From NCBI GenBank assembly GCA_029379385.1, contig CM055615.1, forward strand, positions 1,612,001 through 1,676,000: 64,000 nucleotides of DNA, in the 5' to 3' direction. Positions 36,215 to 48,895 of the stretch are shown here, one piece after another (positions within the stretch are counted from its first letter, which is position 1; each line of letters opens with the position of its first letter). Under the pieces are notes generated by a model. That model worked only from the letters and a program-made list of their open reading frames with translations, ran no database searches and was not told where the DNA came from. This DNA is from Quillaja saponaria. Taxonomy: Eukaryota > Streptophyta > Magnoliopsida > Fabales > Quillajaceae. A program made the translations under genes and the position numbers.

Positions 36215-39200
36215 TAATTAAATTTTACTCTTTCTTTTTCGTTTCTAGTTATTAAAATTTGAGAATTTAAAATTTAAAATCTCAAATTCAAATATCATAT
36301 TTTGTGTAATATAATTATCAAACACTTAATTGGCTTTCATTAAACAAAGAAAAAAAAACAATACTTCTTAAAAACTATGCAAACCTTATTTTTCTTTTTT
36401 TTTTAAGTTACATAAGAATTTTGTTGGGTTTATGAAATACACATAAAATAATTCACTTACTTATCAATGTATTTTAGAAACAATTGATGAGGTCTTAATT
36501 CGACATACTAAAACAAAATTGTTGCAATTAATGATTTATGTGATGTGTGATCACTTTTTTTTATTATTTGTGAATTATTTGTTTCATTTTATGTATGGAT
36601 ATTTAAAGTTAGACTCAATTATATATACTATTGGTACTTATAGTTTACACCATATTTTAATTTAGTTTTTATATTTCAAAATGACTTTATAATTTTTAAA
36701 TCATGTTAGTCAAATTTTTACCATAATATTTTGTCTAAATTAACTCGATGAATTACGATGTCTCTATCAATTTTTGATATGTCCAACAAGTGTGATATGA
36801 TAAATGAATAAAAAGTGACATATGAATTTAATTATGTACTAACAAACAAGAAATGCCCACTCCATCAAAATTACATCCTCAATAAAAATGGAAAATATTA
36901 TAGGATAGGTCGAGGGTGTTTAGCAAGACTGAAAAATAACGTTGGGCATTAGCTTACCCTATGTTTCACTTATTCCTCTGCTTCTTAAAGTGATTTTTGT
37001 TTTCTTTTCTTATCTTCTTCTTCTTCTTCTTTTTCTACCTTGCTTTGTTAATTTTTCTTTTGGTTTCATGGGGATGCATCCAATTTTCAAAGATTCATGT
37101 GGAGACAAAAGCAAAAGTAAATCACGCCATCACAATGAAGTTTTTTAGATAGAAAGAAACAGAACAGAACAGAGGAGGTGGTGCTCTGTTTTCTCTCCTA
37201 GCTTTCTCACATTTCGCTTTCTTGTTCTCTTTCTTTCTTGTCTTGTTTATTTTTTACCCTTTGCTTTGTTTTTCCTGTTTTGGGTTCTTTTTGTTTTTCG
37301 GCTTTCTTTTCCTTCAATCCAAACAGGTCCAAATTGTTTTGTAGTTTTCCCATTTCACACTCTTTTGTAAGCAAACAGCCTGATGTTTCATAAGTGGGTG
37401 AAAGTGAAACACAATGTACAGACCCAAACAAAAACCACAGAAAAGTTTGCACAAAACGGTATCGCTCAATGCTAAAAGTATTCCAATCTGGCAAATGAAA
37501 TTTCATACGACTAATTTATCTCTTTGATCCGATTAAATAGTATTTATCCACTAACTTAAGCTATAACAAACTGTATTTACTTACATAGTGGGCGATATAT
37601 ATATATATTTCGGTATAATTATCTATTGTTTTTAAAATATTACACATTAATTATTTGGTCTCAAAAGTATATATTCGATCAATTTTTCCTCATTATAGTT
37701 AAATATGTATAATATTCAATCAATTTTTGTCTCATGATTTTTTTAAATATTTATAATATTTTCTCACAGTATAATAATATTAGTATTTAAATAAATTATT
37801 TACGTAAGTTAAAATATTATATACATGTTCATATTTATGCCGAGTTGGACTAGAAAAAGAAAAACAAAACCCTATTTCTTAGTGCTCTGTTGCTTTATTT
37901 TTCTCATCGCTCTCGATTTGTGACTATTTTGACATTTTCAAAAATTGACAAGATGTATTTAATTTTTATTTTCTTACTGATTTATGAATGAGAAATAAAA
38001 ATTTTGACCAAATTAATAATGTTTTATATATTTATAATTTTTTTTATGTAGTTCTCAAGACAAGAATAAGAGTTAGTGGGGCTAAGAATACTAATTTTAG
38101 AGCAAAATTGATTTTATTTTTTGTTTCGACTTTCTACTAGTATAATCTCGTTTGGGACTGTACTTCTCTAAAACTCTTTTCTTACGAGTTCGAATCATTG
38201 ACATTACTGGGGCTCTCAACTGTTGAGATCAAACATGTCTTACCACTTAAATCACATTTTATAAATTAAAACAAAATTGATAAAAATATACTTTAAAAAC
38301 AATTCATTGTCAGCCTATACATGAAAAGAAATAATATTTTTAATTCATATTAGTAATTTCAACTCAAAATACTAGGAGCCTAAATTTTAGAAAAGACATG
38401 TTAAACATTTGAAAACAAAATATGCAAAAAATTATTTTTGACATAAAGCTAGCAAAATAATAATAATTTATTTTGTCATATAAATTTAATTACTAGGAAT
38501 TAACAAGCGTTCGTTACAATAATAAATTAACTGTATTTTATTAAAATTAAAATTAAAATTAAAATTTTGAAACAAACAAATATTGAGAGGACTCCGAGAG
38601 TGGTACGTCCGGAAAACTAAAAAACTATAAATGCTAGGAGAAATTTTCCCAAAAAAAAAAAAAAATTGATTAAGTAATGGTTTTCTTGGTAAATACGAAT
38701 TCCAAGCTGAAGAGAAAAATAATTGGAGTTATGACTGCGCACGTGTCTACGTAGGACTTACGTCGTTTATATTCATTTATGCGCATGGTACAAATCAATA
38801 CATCACCCTTTGATTGATTTCTCGTCATCTCCAAGTCAACATGGCATGGGACCCACCTAATGGGATGTATACACATGTTTTTCTACGTGTATCCCTGTAT
38901 ACTTCCACGTGTCGTATGTATGAATAGCAAAGAAGGAGGGCACAAGCCACAGCAGACTAGTAGTAGTCACTAATAATCTAATATTACTAAGACAATAATA
39001 TGTTGATATTTTTAAAATTATATTAAATTATCTGGACTTGCGAATTTAAAAGCAAGATTTCATTTAATAATAATTAACAAAAAAATACATGTATTCACCT
39101 ATTAGGTGATATTCTAGTAAAAAGAATAAAATATATTATTTATTATGAAACTAATTCATGTGCAGATGTTTTAGCTCAGCAGGAACTTTGTTTAATTATA

Positions 39201-40078
39201 ATTATATTCTACTTTCCCAAAAAGAAGAAGGAGATAATAACAATTACATAAACTTACAAACAAAGATATTAGCAAGTGTCAATTTGAGACGCTGACTATT
39301 GTATTATTCAATAAATGTGATTTTAATGATATATGATTTTAAATCTTCTAATTTTTTTAATAACTCAAATTATTATTACTAATTTTTAAAGGTGCATATA
39401 TAGTTGTATTAGTTATTATTTTTTATTAACTATACAACCTCATCCTTATTGAATGTATTTGTTGCAGGTATTGAGGCGTAAAGTGCTATTCTGTCCTCTC
39501 TCTCTATTTTCTTTTCCTTTTTTAAGTGAAAATGGAAATACATTAATCAACTAGAAACATAGTTCATACAAGCCAATAGAATTTAGAAGGGTATATATTT
39601 TTTGTTCTCTGTAATCAAAATAAAAACAGTTTGAAATAAAATTCAGGAACATGATGGAAGATAACAATGCTATCCATTGATAAATGAGATCAATATTTTG
39701 CTAAGCCATAAATATATGAATTTGCCTGTGGATAACCTTTTAAAAAAAAAAATGTGAGTTAATAACTGTTTGTAATTGTTAACAATTAGAACCAACTAGG
39801 CATGCCTCATTGTATCTTGAATTTCTTTAATTTAGATTGTTTCACTTGGATCAAATCCAATTCCCTGTGTCAAACTATTTGTAGCTGGAAAAACTTCAAT
39901 ATTCCTTGGAATACTTTATTTATGCATCTCAGTTGAAAACTTTGATTAAATAGAAATTCAAAATTTTTTGATAGTAAGGACCATTCCATTGAGTCTATCA
40001 TCTATTCTTGTTGCATATATGCCATTAAATTTGTTGCTCTAGTACAAAACACCAAGCTTAGAAATAGGGTTTTAGTTC
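36215..40078. other. AT-rich spacer
   Basis: No gene recognised. Short frames at 36942-37148 (plus), 37207-37506 (minus) and 38670-38876 (minus) lack domains. The region 38700-38930 is somewhat GC-richer and contains CACGTG-like words but no exon structure. Confidence 0.4.
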
Positions 40079-40501
40079 CAATTAAATGGTAGCCTCCTAA
40101 ACCAGGCTTTTTTCAAATTGAACAATAATGGCTCTTCTTTGGAAAATTCTGAGAGGGCTGCTGATGGGGGTTTGATTAGAAATAAACTTGCAGGGTACAT
40201 TTCTAGTTTTATCAAGAATATTGGATTCAGTACAAGTGTAGAAACTGAATTATAGGCATTAAGGGATGGTTTAAACTTGGGTTTGGATATGAGAATTATC
40301 AATTTGGAAACTGAAATTGATGCTAAGCTTGTAACTAATCTTATTAGTTCAGCTGATACTTCATCTCATCCTTTGAGATCTTTTATTGATGATTGCATAT
40401 CCTTGATCAAGGAGTTTTCTCTGATAAATATGGTCCACAATTACAGTAAGGGAAATCAAGCAGATGATATGCTGTCTAAAAAGATATACACCAGAATATA
40501 A
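40079..40501 (+). pseudogene. Relic of a LINE-type RNase H domain
   Basis: The plus strand reads, across one frameshift in a T-run near 40110, W-stop-PPKPGFF, then a GSSLENSERAADGGLIRNK segment, then ETEL-stop-ALRDGLNLGL. The open part at 40277-40501 continues with LETEIDAKLVTNLI and SHPLRSFIDDCISLIKEF and then NQADDMLSK. This is the order of the plant RVT_3/RNase H-like domain found at the end of non-LTR retrotransposons. Two in-frame stops and the frameshift show it is dead. No reverse transcriptase or 5' portion is found upstream. Confidence 0.7.
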
Positions 40502-42457
40502 AAGCTTTACTATACTTAATACTATACCGCCTTTTTTGAGCTCTAAAATTCTTTTTGATACTTTAGAAACATGTACTCCAAGACCTTATATTGACGTTTA
40601 ATTCTACTTTTATTTTATTGTTCACAAAAAAGGAAAAGAAAAGACATATCAATACTATTATGAAAAGGAAAAAAAAAAATCATAACATCATTCACTTTAA
40701 TCTCTCTTTGCCACTTTACCAGTACTTCTTCTATCGTAATTGGTTTTAGTTCTCTCTCTCTCTCACGCATTCCTTGTTAGAGGTCCAAAAGTTCCGAACT
40801 CAACTTGAGTTTATTAAAAATTATTGCGTCTAGTCTCGTTAAGCAACTACGAGCTTAAATTTAAATCTGGACTCGACTTATTATTAAAAATTTATTAAAA
40901 TATTATGAACTTAAATCATTTTTTTAATTTTAAAATATTTTTACATATAATATATTAGTACTTTATGTAATATACAACTAGTCTGATAATTATTTATTCA
41001 ATAATTATACATTAATATTGTTAAAAATAAGTAAATTTTAAATAATTTATATTATATAAATAGATATTAAAGTACTCGAATTCGCAAGCTTTAAGTCTTG
41101 AAATTTTTTAAATTTTGAGCCCGGCTCTATTAGCCAACTCATAATAAAATATGAGTTTAATTCATTTTGAAAAATAAACTTAAATTAAGCGGGTCTTTAA
41201 TTAACTTGTTCACTGCTCACAAACAAGTAGATCTATTCATTTGCATCACTTCTCACTATGGTTTGGTTTGTCTCTCTAGGATTTCTATATGCTATTTGAT
41301 TGATTGATTTGATAATATACCAAATTCAAAGTGGATACAAATGTGTTGCATAAATTAGTGTTGTGTGGGGTTAAAGAAAAGTCTATTTTGAGACAAAAAT
41401 TCTCCCTCCTTGTAGGTTGTGGCCCCTCCTTCCTATGATTTTATATCAGCCACTAAGAAACAAAATATATATATATAGCTACTGTTTTCAATATATTACT
41501 TTTTCAATGGGGGTGCATGCACGCTCCCACTTCTGATTACCAAATTTTTGTACATGAAACTAGTTTGACAATTTGCCCTGTCTTTCTCTTATCAATCATT
41601 GTGAAGCATATAAATTGAGTTGTTGGTCACATAATATGACATCTACCACTTCATCATATTAGGTTCCATGAAATCTTAAGCTTTTAATGAGCCAAAGTTG
41701 TTTTTTGTTGTCTATTTTTCCAAGACACAGAGAAAAAGAGGCACACTCCTAATTTGTCTGTTAGTTTTTATATATACATATTTGAAATTTATTGGCGAGA
41801 AGAAAATTATATTTATTTTCATAAATTTTTCATTTTAAATAAATACGAGAATAAATCTTTAGTCATTAGATTAAGACCAAAAGATTTTATCAATTAAATT
41901 AATTAGTAAATTATGTAAAATTCATAATTTTACCATTTTTTTTTTAACATCTAGGCATTTATTTGGATTCCCATCTAAAATGTCATTTTTGTAGTGATGA
42001 CATGGAAAGGAACTGATCAGTACCATTCAAGCATGCTTATGAGGAAGATAACACTGTAAGATTGGAAGGGGTGGCAAATATTTTTTGTTATTTTTTATCA
42101 TGTTCTTTAGCAAGGAACTGAAGATTCTGTAGTCAGAAGAATGGTTAATTATTTTGTCTCTCCCAAAGCTTTAATGCAGTAAGAATGAGCTTTTCTTTCC
42201 TTTCCTTTCACTTCTTTTTTGTCATTTTCCTTATTGATGATGAAAACAAGGAGTGAAATTCTTTGTTTCAGTAGTTAAACCGCAAAAGAAACATAGCACA
42301 ACAGAACCAGAACATACATATAATAGCTCACAATGATAGAATGCCCACAGTTAGATGGCAGTTCAAAGCCACACTATATTGTACTAGTAAGTTTGCAGGG
42401 TTAATTATAAGTTATTCATGCAACTTTTAGTGTTGGGAATTATACAAAAAATAATAA

Positions 42458-42489
<32 letters not shown>

Positions 42490-44439
42490 TTCATAAAAAA
42501 GTAGACTAACTAGAAAATTTATCAAAAATCAGAGATATTTTTATGACAAATTTTAAGATATATTAATTTAAGAATAATAAATATGAATTTGTCAATGCTT
42601 AATTAGTAATTTTTAATTGATAGCAACTGTCCTAATTAAGCCATTCAATGAAACAACGAAAAGACCATAAACATTGGCCTTTATAGATTCCACTAATTTT
42701 TCCCTTCCTATAAGTCAATATATCAAATAATGTTGCCTCAGCATAAATTTAGATCATTATTGTCCATAATAACACAAACCTGCTAAAGTGATTCTCTTTT
42801 TCTAAATTAATATTTCCTTATTTCTGAGTGTATAAAATGTTAATCTTATCTTAGTAGATACTAGTTTTTAGTGTTCAACTATTTACTTCGAAATTAGAAA
42901 ATTTATAATTTTTTTTATTTTCATAAAGAGATTCTAACTCATAAAATAAATAAATTATTCTTAATCACTATAGATGAATCTCTGAATTAAATACCATTAA
43001 TTTTCAAGATGATCTACCTATATATATCCTTAAATTTCTTCTCTAGTATACCATGCAGTTTCCCACTTTCCCTTGGGCAAAAAATAAAAAGGAAAGATCA
43101 GAGTATAAATACATGTGGGGAAAAAGAAGAAAGGGCAAAAGATCAAACTCATCATTACAAAAGAAAAATGAATGCAACTGGACAAATCTAATTGATTCAT
43201 TTATTACCACCACATATACACACAGCACATACAAATCAGAGGCTTCTGATTTTTTAGAGTAAAACAATGTATAAAATGATAAAACCCACTTTAAACAAAG
43301 CCCCCATCTTGGACCCAACATGTCTCTAGAAATATTCTCAGATTTTGCCCCATTATTATATATATGAGATGAGTTTCATTATTATAACTCATTATTTTGA
43401 AAAATATTTATCTGATATTATACTCTCCACAAACAACAGTGCTTTTCTTAATCATAACAGAAAAAGTTTTCAATGCATGTGTATAAAAATAATAGAAAGT
43501 TAGTCCAATTTTAGCCGTAAATCACGCCATATTGCATCAATCTGACCTAATGATCTCACAAAAACAGTCTGTGGAATATTGTTTTCAAGCTAACTATTTT
43601 GTTTTAGCAAATTTTTTTTTTATCTCACAACAAAGTGCCTAAAATGGTAATGATTGGGAATTTTTTGGGTAATCAGGCCACACATGATGTAGGTCTATCA
43701 TGGGACAAAGTCATAATTCTCAAGATGCCATGAGATTATACCTATGATAGCCTTGATTTATTGATAATTATACATGTAGAAGTGAAGGACTCCCAATGAA
43801 GAATGCAGAGTTTGGCATGTTACGAAAGCAAGACAAAGGGGCAGAGTTAAGCAAACAAGAAGAAAATTTCTAGCCATACGTACCATTATTATAGGTGTTT
43901 GAGAGCTGCGTTATTCACTGACAAAATTGAGATTACAAATGAAAAACACAAACGAAAGAATAAAGGCAATCTTTATACATGTAAACTCGCGCTGCGTTCT
44001 GAGTAGACCTTACACAAGACTCACCTACACTGAAAAAGTTTTGCATGCACGTAAACAAATAGCAATTCTAAAAAAAAAAAAAAAAAAGAACATTAATTTA
44101 CAATATATTTTTAAGCAAGAATTGTATATGTGAAAATCATCAGTAGAATTGGTTCACAAAGTAGAAAGGATAGGAAAAAGAAAAAGATGGTGTTTACTTT
44201 GTCTATCCGCCCTATTTCCTTTTCAATAATAAAGTGGAGAGACTATGGATTTATGCTATCTAGGAAATGATGTACATGAAATTAAGAAGAGAGTTCCAAC
44301 ATGAATTTTAGCTTATTTTCAGAAAAAAAGAAAGTGTTTCACACGAATTCTTTAAGCGATGGAACTTGGGTCAAAGTAAGTACAGTAGTGTGAAGGTTGG
44401 GCTTCAGTAGTCCAAACCTTGGAGACTCTTATCCTTGAG
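40502..44439. other. AT-rich spacer with an old interspersed repeat
   Basis: No gene supported. Sequence at about 40780-41230 contains words such as GAGCCCGGCTC and alternating GAACTC/GAGTTT typical of a GAGCTCG-rich plant repeat family, but no termini could be fixed. An (AT)n tract is at about 42467-42490. Open frames at 43009-43321 and 43927-44133 are unsupported. Confidence 0.35.
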
Positions 44440-44444
44440 GCTCT

Positions 44445-44765
44445 AAGAAAATGTTCCTAAAAATTGATCCATTTCTGAAACATCTGCTTTACAATTCCAT
44501 TAGAATCGTTGTTCTGAAAATGTACCAATCTGGCAGCTGCATTGACTTTCTATGTAATTGATGGAAGTGATTGAGCTGCATCATCAAACAACTTATTATG
44601 TACAGCTCCTCTAATGTTGCAAATATTTAGGCTGCAGAGTCAGCTGCTGCATATGACCTGAATAATGCTTCTCTGCATGCACTTACGGTGTCCTGCAGTT
44701 CAATCACTTGAGGATCGAAGATATACTTTCTGCTTTCTGCTGTTCCTCCGTTCCATTTTACTGAT
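44445..44765 (-). pseudogene. Decayed protein-coding relic of unknown family
   Basis: On the minus strand two blocks read like real protein: VIELQDTVSACREAL...SYAAADSAA ending in a stop, then in another frame NIRGAVHNKLFDDAAQSLP, a stop, KVNAAARLVHFQNNDSNG and KQMFQKWINF, ending in another stop. Codon-like composition, helical character and breaks at stops and a frameshift suggest a dead exon or gene copy. The parent family is not identified. Confidence 0.4.
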
Positions 44766-46629
44766 TTCCTTTGACAGGGCATCTGATTAATTCACATGTT
44801 GAGGAAATTCTCAGTTTTTCATTTGCTATTATACAACGTACATACCTTTTGGACAATAGAAGGATTGCAAAAATCACATGCACGCTCCAGAATAAGAGTG
44901 TTTTCAAGAAAATTCAGAGGGAAGTATATCAAGGAAAGAGATCAGAAAAGATTATTAATGATGACAGAGTATTGGACTTAAATACATGCTTCATATGAGT
45001 AGAGAATCTTATGGAATATATATTAACAAGAAAACAGACTAATTTTATTTACTTTTTCCTTTGTATTTTTCAGAATACCTCTTCATTATCATGTTCAGTT
45101 GCAAGAAACAGATGTAAGACTTTATTTAGTCTGATTTAACATACCTATTGTTTACAAGAATCTTGTGATGGGTTTTCTGATTTAACACAGTTCTTGGTTT
45201 TCCTAATCATGTCTTTATATCCGTGTGCCAAAAAGTCCTCTGCGGCCACCAAGATTTAATCCCATTTAAGAACATACTGTACGTGCTGATGATCATCAGT
45301 ACCTTCTCACGGATGATTTCTTCTCTATATCTGCGTGAATAGACAATCTGTAAAATCATCAATGTAATATGCTTTAATTAGCCTTGAAACACTGACGATC
45401 AAATGAATGATACTTTTGAGCTTTTTTCGAGATTTATCTTTTTTGTCCAACTTATTGAACTCACACTTTCTCAGGCTACCAATTTTTCTTACTCTTCATT
45501 TATAACATATACAGTAAATTTTACTGCTTTGCCTGTAGTTTTCTAGAATGAATTAACAAGGAACATTGTATTCAATACATTGCTCTCTCTTGTTTTGCTT
45601 TCTCAGGATTCAGGTCTAATATATGAACAGTGTCTACATTTAAACAAAAAAAGAAAAAAAGATTGCAACTGCATACCATATCATCCTCAGATATACCTGA
45701 ATCCCAATTTCTTACTTTATTAAATCAGTTTAGTATAAAAGCACTGCTAGTAATATACAATAGTAGTTAAAACAAGGCATATGATCTCCAGTAGATAAGT
45801 GGAAGAAAGAAAATAACTGCTGACATACTCGTAATTATTAGCGAGCACTTCATGCAAGAGCACTAACCATGTTTATTGCAAAAGATAATGTCAGTTGTTG
45901 CTTGCATATTAATTGTATCATGTTTTATCTTTAATCAACTCAGTGCCAAATTGCCAGAAACTTCCTCATGACACTAAGGATCCTAATTTGATCCATATTC
46001 TGCACTTCAAGACTGATCAATACTGCTGCAACTAGCATCATGTTGATTCAGCCTGCTTGTCATGTTTACCACCGCTACCATTGTCTCTATTTTTTTTAAA
46101 AAATTTCTCTAAAATTGAGAAACTTTTTATGTAGTATAAAATTGAGGAATTTGATAATTTAAAGCTATTAAGGTAATTTGATATAATAATTTTTAACTTA
46201 AATCAAGGAATTTTATTCTTTAAAAGAGTTAACTATCATTAAAGACCACAACTTAGAGGTCATTATCAAATTAGGGATTCACATTTTCTTTTTTGTATTG
46301 ATTGAAAGTTAATAATGTTCACAAGTAGAAAAAAACACTATATATATTTAAGAGAATCTAAACGTCTATCAATATGAGCAACGATTAATAATGTCCACAG
46401 TTTCAAGTAATAATCTACTTTCTATGCTACCACTATTAAAACGGGAGGATACTAAGATATTTTATGGTGTCGGATACTATGCTCATGTCTTCCAAAACTC
46501 AGGTCTATACATCACTTATTATATATATATATATATGAAAGGAAATTTTAACGTCCACTGATATAGATGATAGTTAACAATGTTCACAAGTAGAAAAAAA
46601 CACAAAATATTTAGAGAATCTTAACGTCT
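44766..46629. other. Spacer left of the Mutator-like element
   Basis: No gene supported. A segment with the words GTTCACAAGTAGAAAAAAACAC and AACGTCTATCAATAT occurs twice, at about 46317-46377 and 46574-46640. The second copy abuts the transposon insertion. Confidence 0.45.
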
Positions 46630-46639
46630 ATCAATATAG

Positions 46640-46950
46640 GGATTTTTGGACACAAGGGTCCAACATCTAATATTTTTATATAATATAGTAAGATTCACAA
46701 TTTAATAGCTAAAATAGAGTAAGTTCAGAGACCAAATTTTCAAAATCCGATTTATAGGTTCACATTCACTATCCTACCATGCGCCACGGGCCCACCCCAC
46801 ACAAAACTGAAGAAGAGCAACAGAACACTGAAACTGGATTTTCAATATCCGGTTTCAGGCTACACAAAACGGGTCCATGCTTTTAGACGCGTGCTCAGAC
46901 ACTGAAACCGGTTATTGAAAATCCGGTTTCAGGCTGTCCTTCTTTAATTT
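46640..46950 (+). repeat. Left terminal inverted repeat of the MULE
   Basis: About 310 bp, inverted and diverged relative to 53233-53543. It contains two 31-bp imperfect palindromes (46828-46858 and 46902-46932), each bounded by CTGAAAC and GTTTCAG. Confidence 0.75.
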
Positions 46951-47104
46951 TTCCCTTCATGTGCTTAATTTTTTCCATAACCTTTAATTTTTCCCTGCCT
47001 AGTCTTTGTTTAAAAGATGCCTGTAGGTTCTTTTTCTACCTTCCATTGTTTTCTACCTCGTAATCAACACAATCCCAATATTTTCATCTCTCCTCATTCA
47101 AAGT

Positions 47105-47625
47105 ATATGATAATTTATATAAAAAAAATATTTAAAGTATATGATATTTGTAAATTTTAAAATACAAGATAATTTTTAAATTTAAAGTGAATGATATTTT
47201 ATAAATTTAAAGTGCATGATATTTTCCAAATTTAAAATATATGATCTTTTTTAAATTTATAGTGTATGATATTTTTAAAATTTTAAATATATGATAATTT
47301 TAAATTTATAGTGTATGATAATTTTTAAAAATTATAATGTATAATAATTTTAAAGTATGATATTTTTAAATTTTAAAATGTATGATAATTTATAAATTTA
47401 TAGTGTATGATATTTTTAAAATTTAAAATATATGATAATTTATAAATTTATAATGTATCATATTTTAAAATTTTTAAAATGTATGATAATTTTTAAATTT
47501 ATAGTGTATGATATTTTATAAATTTAAAGTTTACAATAATTTTAAAATTTATGATAGATTTTAAATTTTTAGTGCATAATATCTTTAAAATTTAAAATGT
47601 ATAATAATTTTTAAATTAAAAATTC
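47105..47625. repeat. AT-rich minisatellite with GTATGATA cores
   Basis: Roughly 18 degenerate units, each around GTATGATA followed by AATTTT/TAAATTTA, with a spacing of about 25-35 bases. It lies inside the MULE, next to the transposase relic. Confidence 0.7.
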
Positions 47626-47658
47626 ATTCTCCAACTCCCATTGGGAGTATAACAAGGT

Positions 47659-48290
47659 TTATTGTTTGTGCCCCTCAATATTCACATCCATGTAGAAGGG
47701 ATTTGAGACATATTTGCCATATAAATCTTCTTTAGATGTCTCGATAATATCATCATCATCCACTTTAATGTTAAAATGAGGATCAACGTTCAAATCAGGA
47801 ATATCCTCTTCATTGCCAACATCATCATTTGTGCCAGGGGTTTCTGAGTAATTCATCAGTGAGTGAGGCCTAAGACATGACGATGCTTCTCTTGCAATAT
47901 GAGAACTTGGCTAATAGTATTGTCACGTCAAAGACTGGGTTTCTATGAATATGGTTACAGGAATCGGGTCAGGTGTGTCATGACTCAGAACACGAGGCGG
48001 TGAAACATCCTGAAATGTGTGCTTATATAAATAAATCTCTAAGGTAAATTCAAGACCTTGCGCACTGGCATGCCATAACATGGTGTACAAGTCCTCATCA
48101 TCAGCTACTGCAACTGCACTATATTAGGTTAAATTATTAATGGCAATCGGATACCGACAAATGATAGTCAGGTACCCTCTTCTTCTATCAACTTTTAAGG
48201 ACTTGTATAGACAAGCATGAAACTCTGTATACTTGATACACTTGTGTACATGAATGCACTTAATGAGACCGGAATCTTATTCAAGTCCGT
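47659..48290 (-). pseudogene. Decayed MULE transposase N-terminal region
   Basis: Minus-strand reading gives GYLTIICRYPIAINNLT, a stop, AVAVADDEDLYTML, LEFTLEIYLYK, another stop, then an open stretch (47856-47659) with EEDIPDLNVDPHFNI and acidic residues. The pattern of a short R-x-P segment, an acidic DDED block and an acidic tail before the missing FAR1-type domain resembles the N-terminus of plant MULE transposases. Stops at about 48125 and 47920 break the frame. The downstream catalytic part is absent. Confidence 0.5.
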
Positions 48291-48804
48291 TCATACCAAT
48301 ATACATTTCACTGTTAATGTAACACATAATTCCAAGATCTTCCATTATCAAACTTGCACTTTCAAAATCCTCAAAAATAATAAGCTTTTGTCCTTAAATT
48401 GTTAATAAATTCAGTAATTTACATAGATTAACTACAGTTTTCAATCACTAAGTTTAAAATTACTATTTATCATAAAAGTTCTAATTTTAACAAGACTACT
48501 AACCATAATATATAATTCAAATTATTTATCTTAAAATATTATTATTTCATCTTAAATTAATTATAAATATTAAATTTACCAATTACTCTACTTTAAATAA
48601 TAATATATATTATTAAACATTAAAACATAAAAATACTATCTATAAATTAATTACATTAAAACATACAAATACAAAAAATACTATTTATAATATTTAATAT
48701 AAATTAATTATATTCAAATAATAAAATCACTATTTATCATAAATATATTACTTATCACAATTATTATGAAATAGTGAAAATTTAATTTTCTAATAAATAT
48801 ATTA

Positions 48805-48862
48805 ATTAATTAATTAATTATCATAAATATATTAATTAATTAATTAATTAATTAATTATCAT
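48805..48862. repeat. (ATTA)n microsatellite
   Basis: Two runs of ATTA/TTAA tetranucleotide separated by a TCATAAATAT word, at the edge of the AT-rich array. Confidence 0.8.
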
Positions 48863-48895
48863 AAATATATTAATATAAATTTCCTAATAAAAATA

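Noticed and set aside
38160..38230. GAGTTCGAATCATTGAC, resembling a tRNA/SINE box B
   Set aside because: No box A at the right distance, no A-tail and no target duplication.
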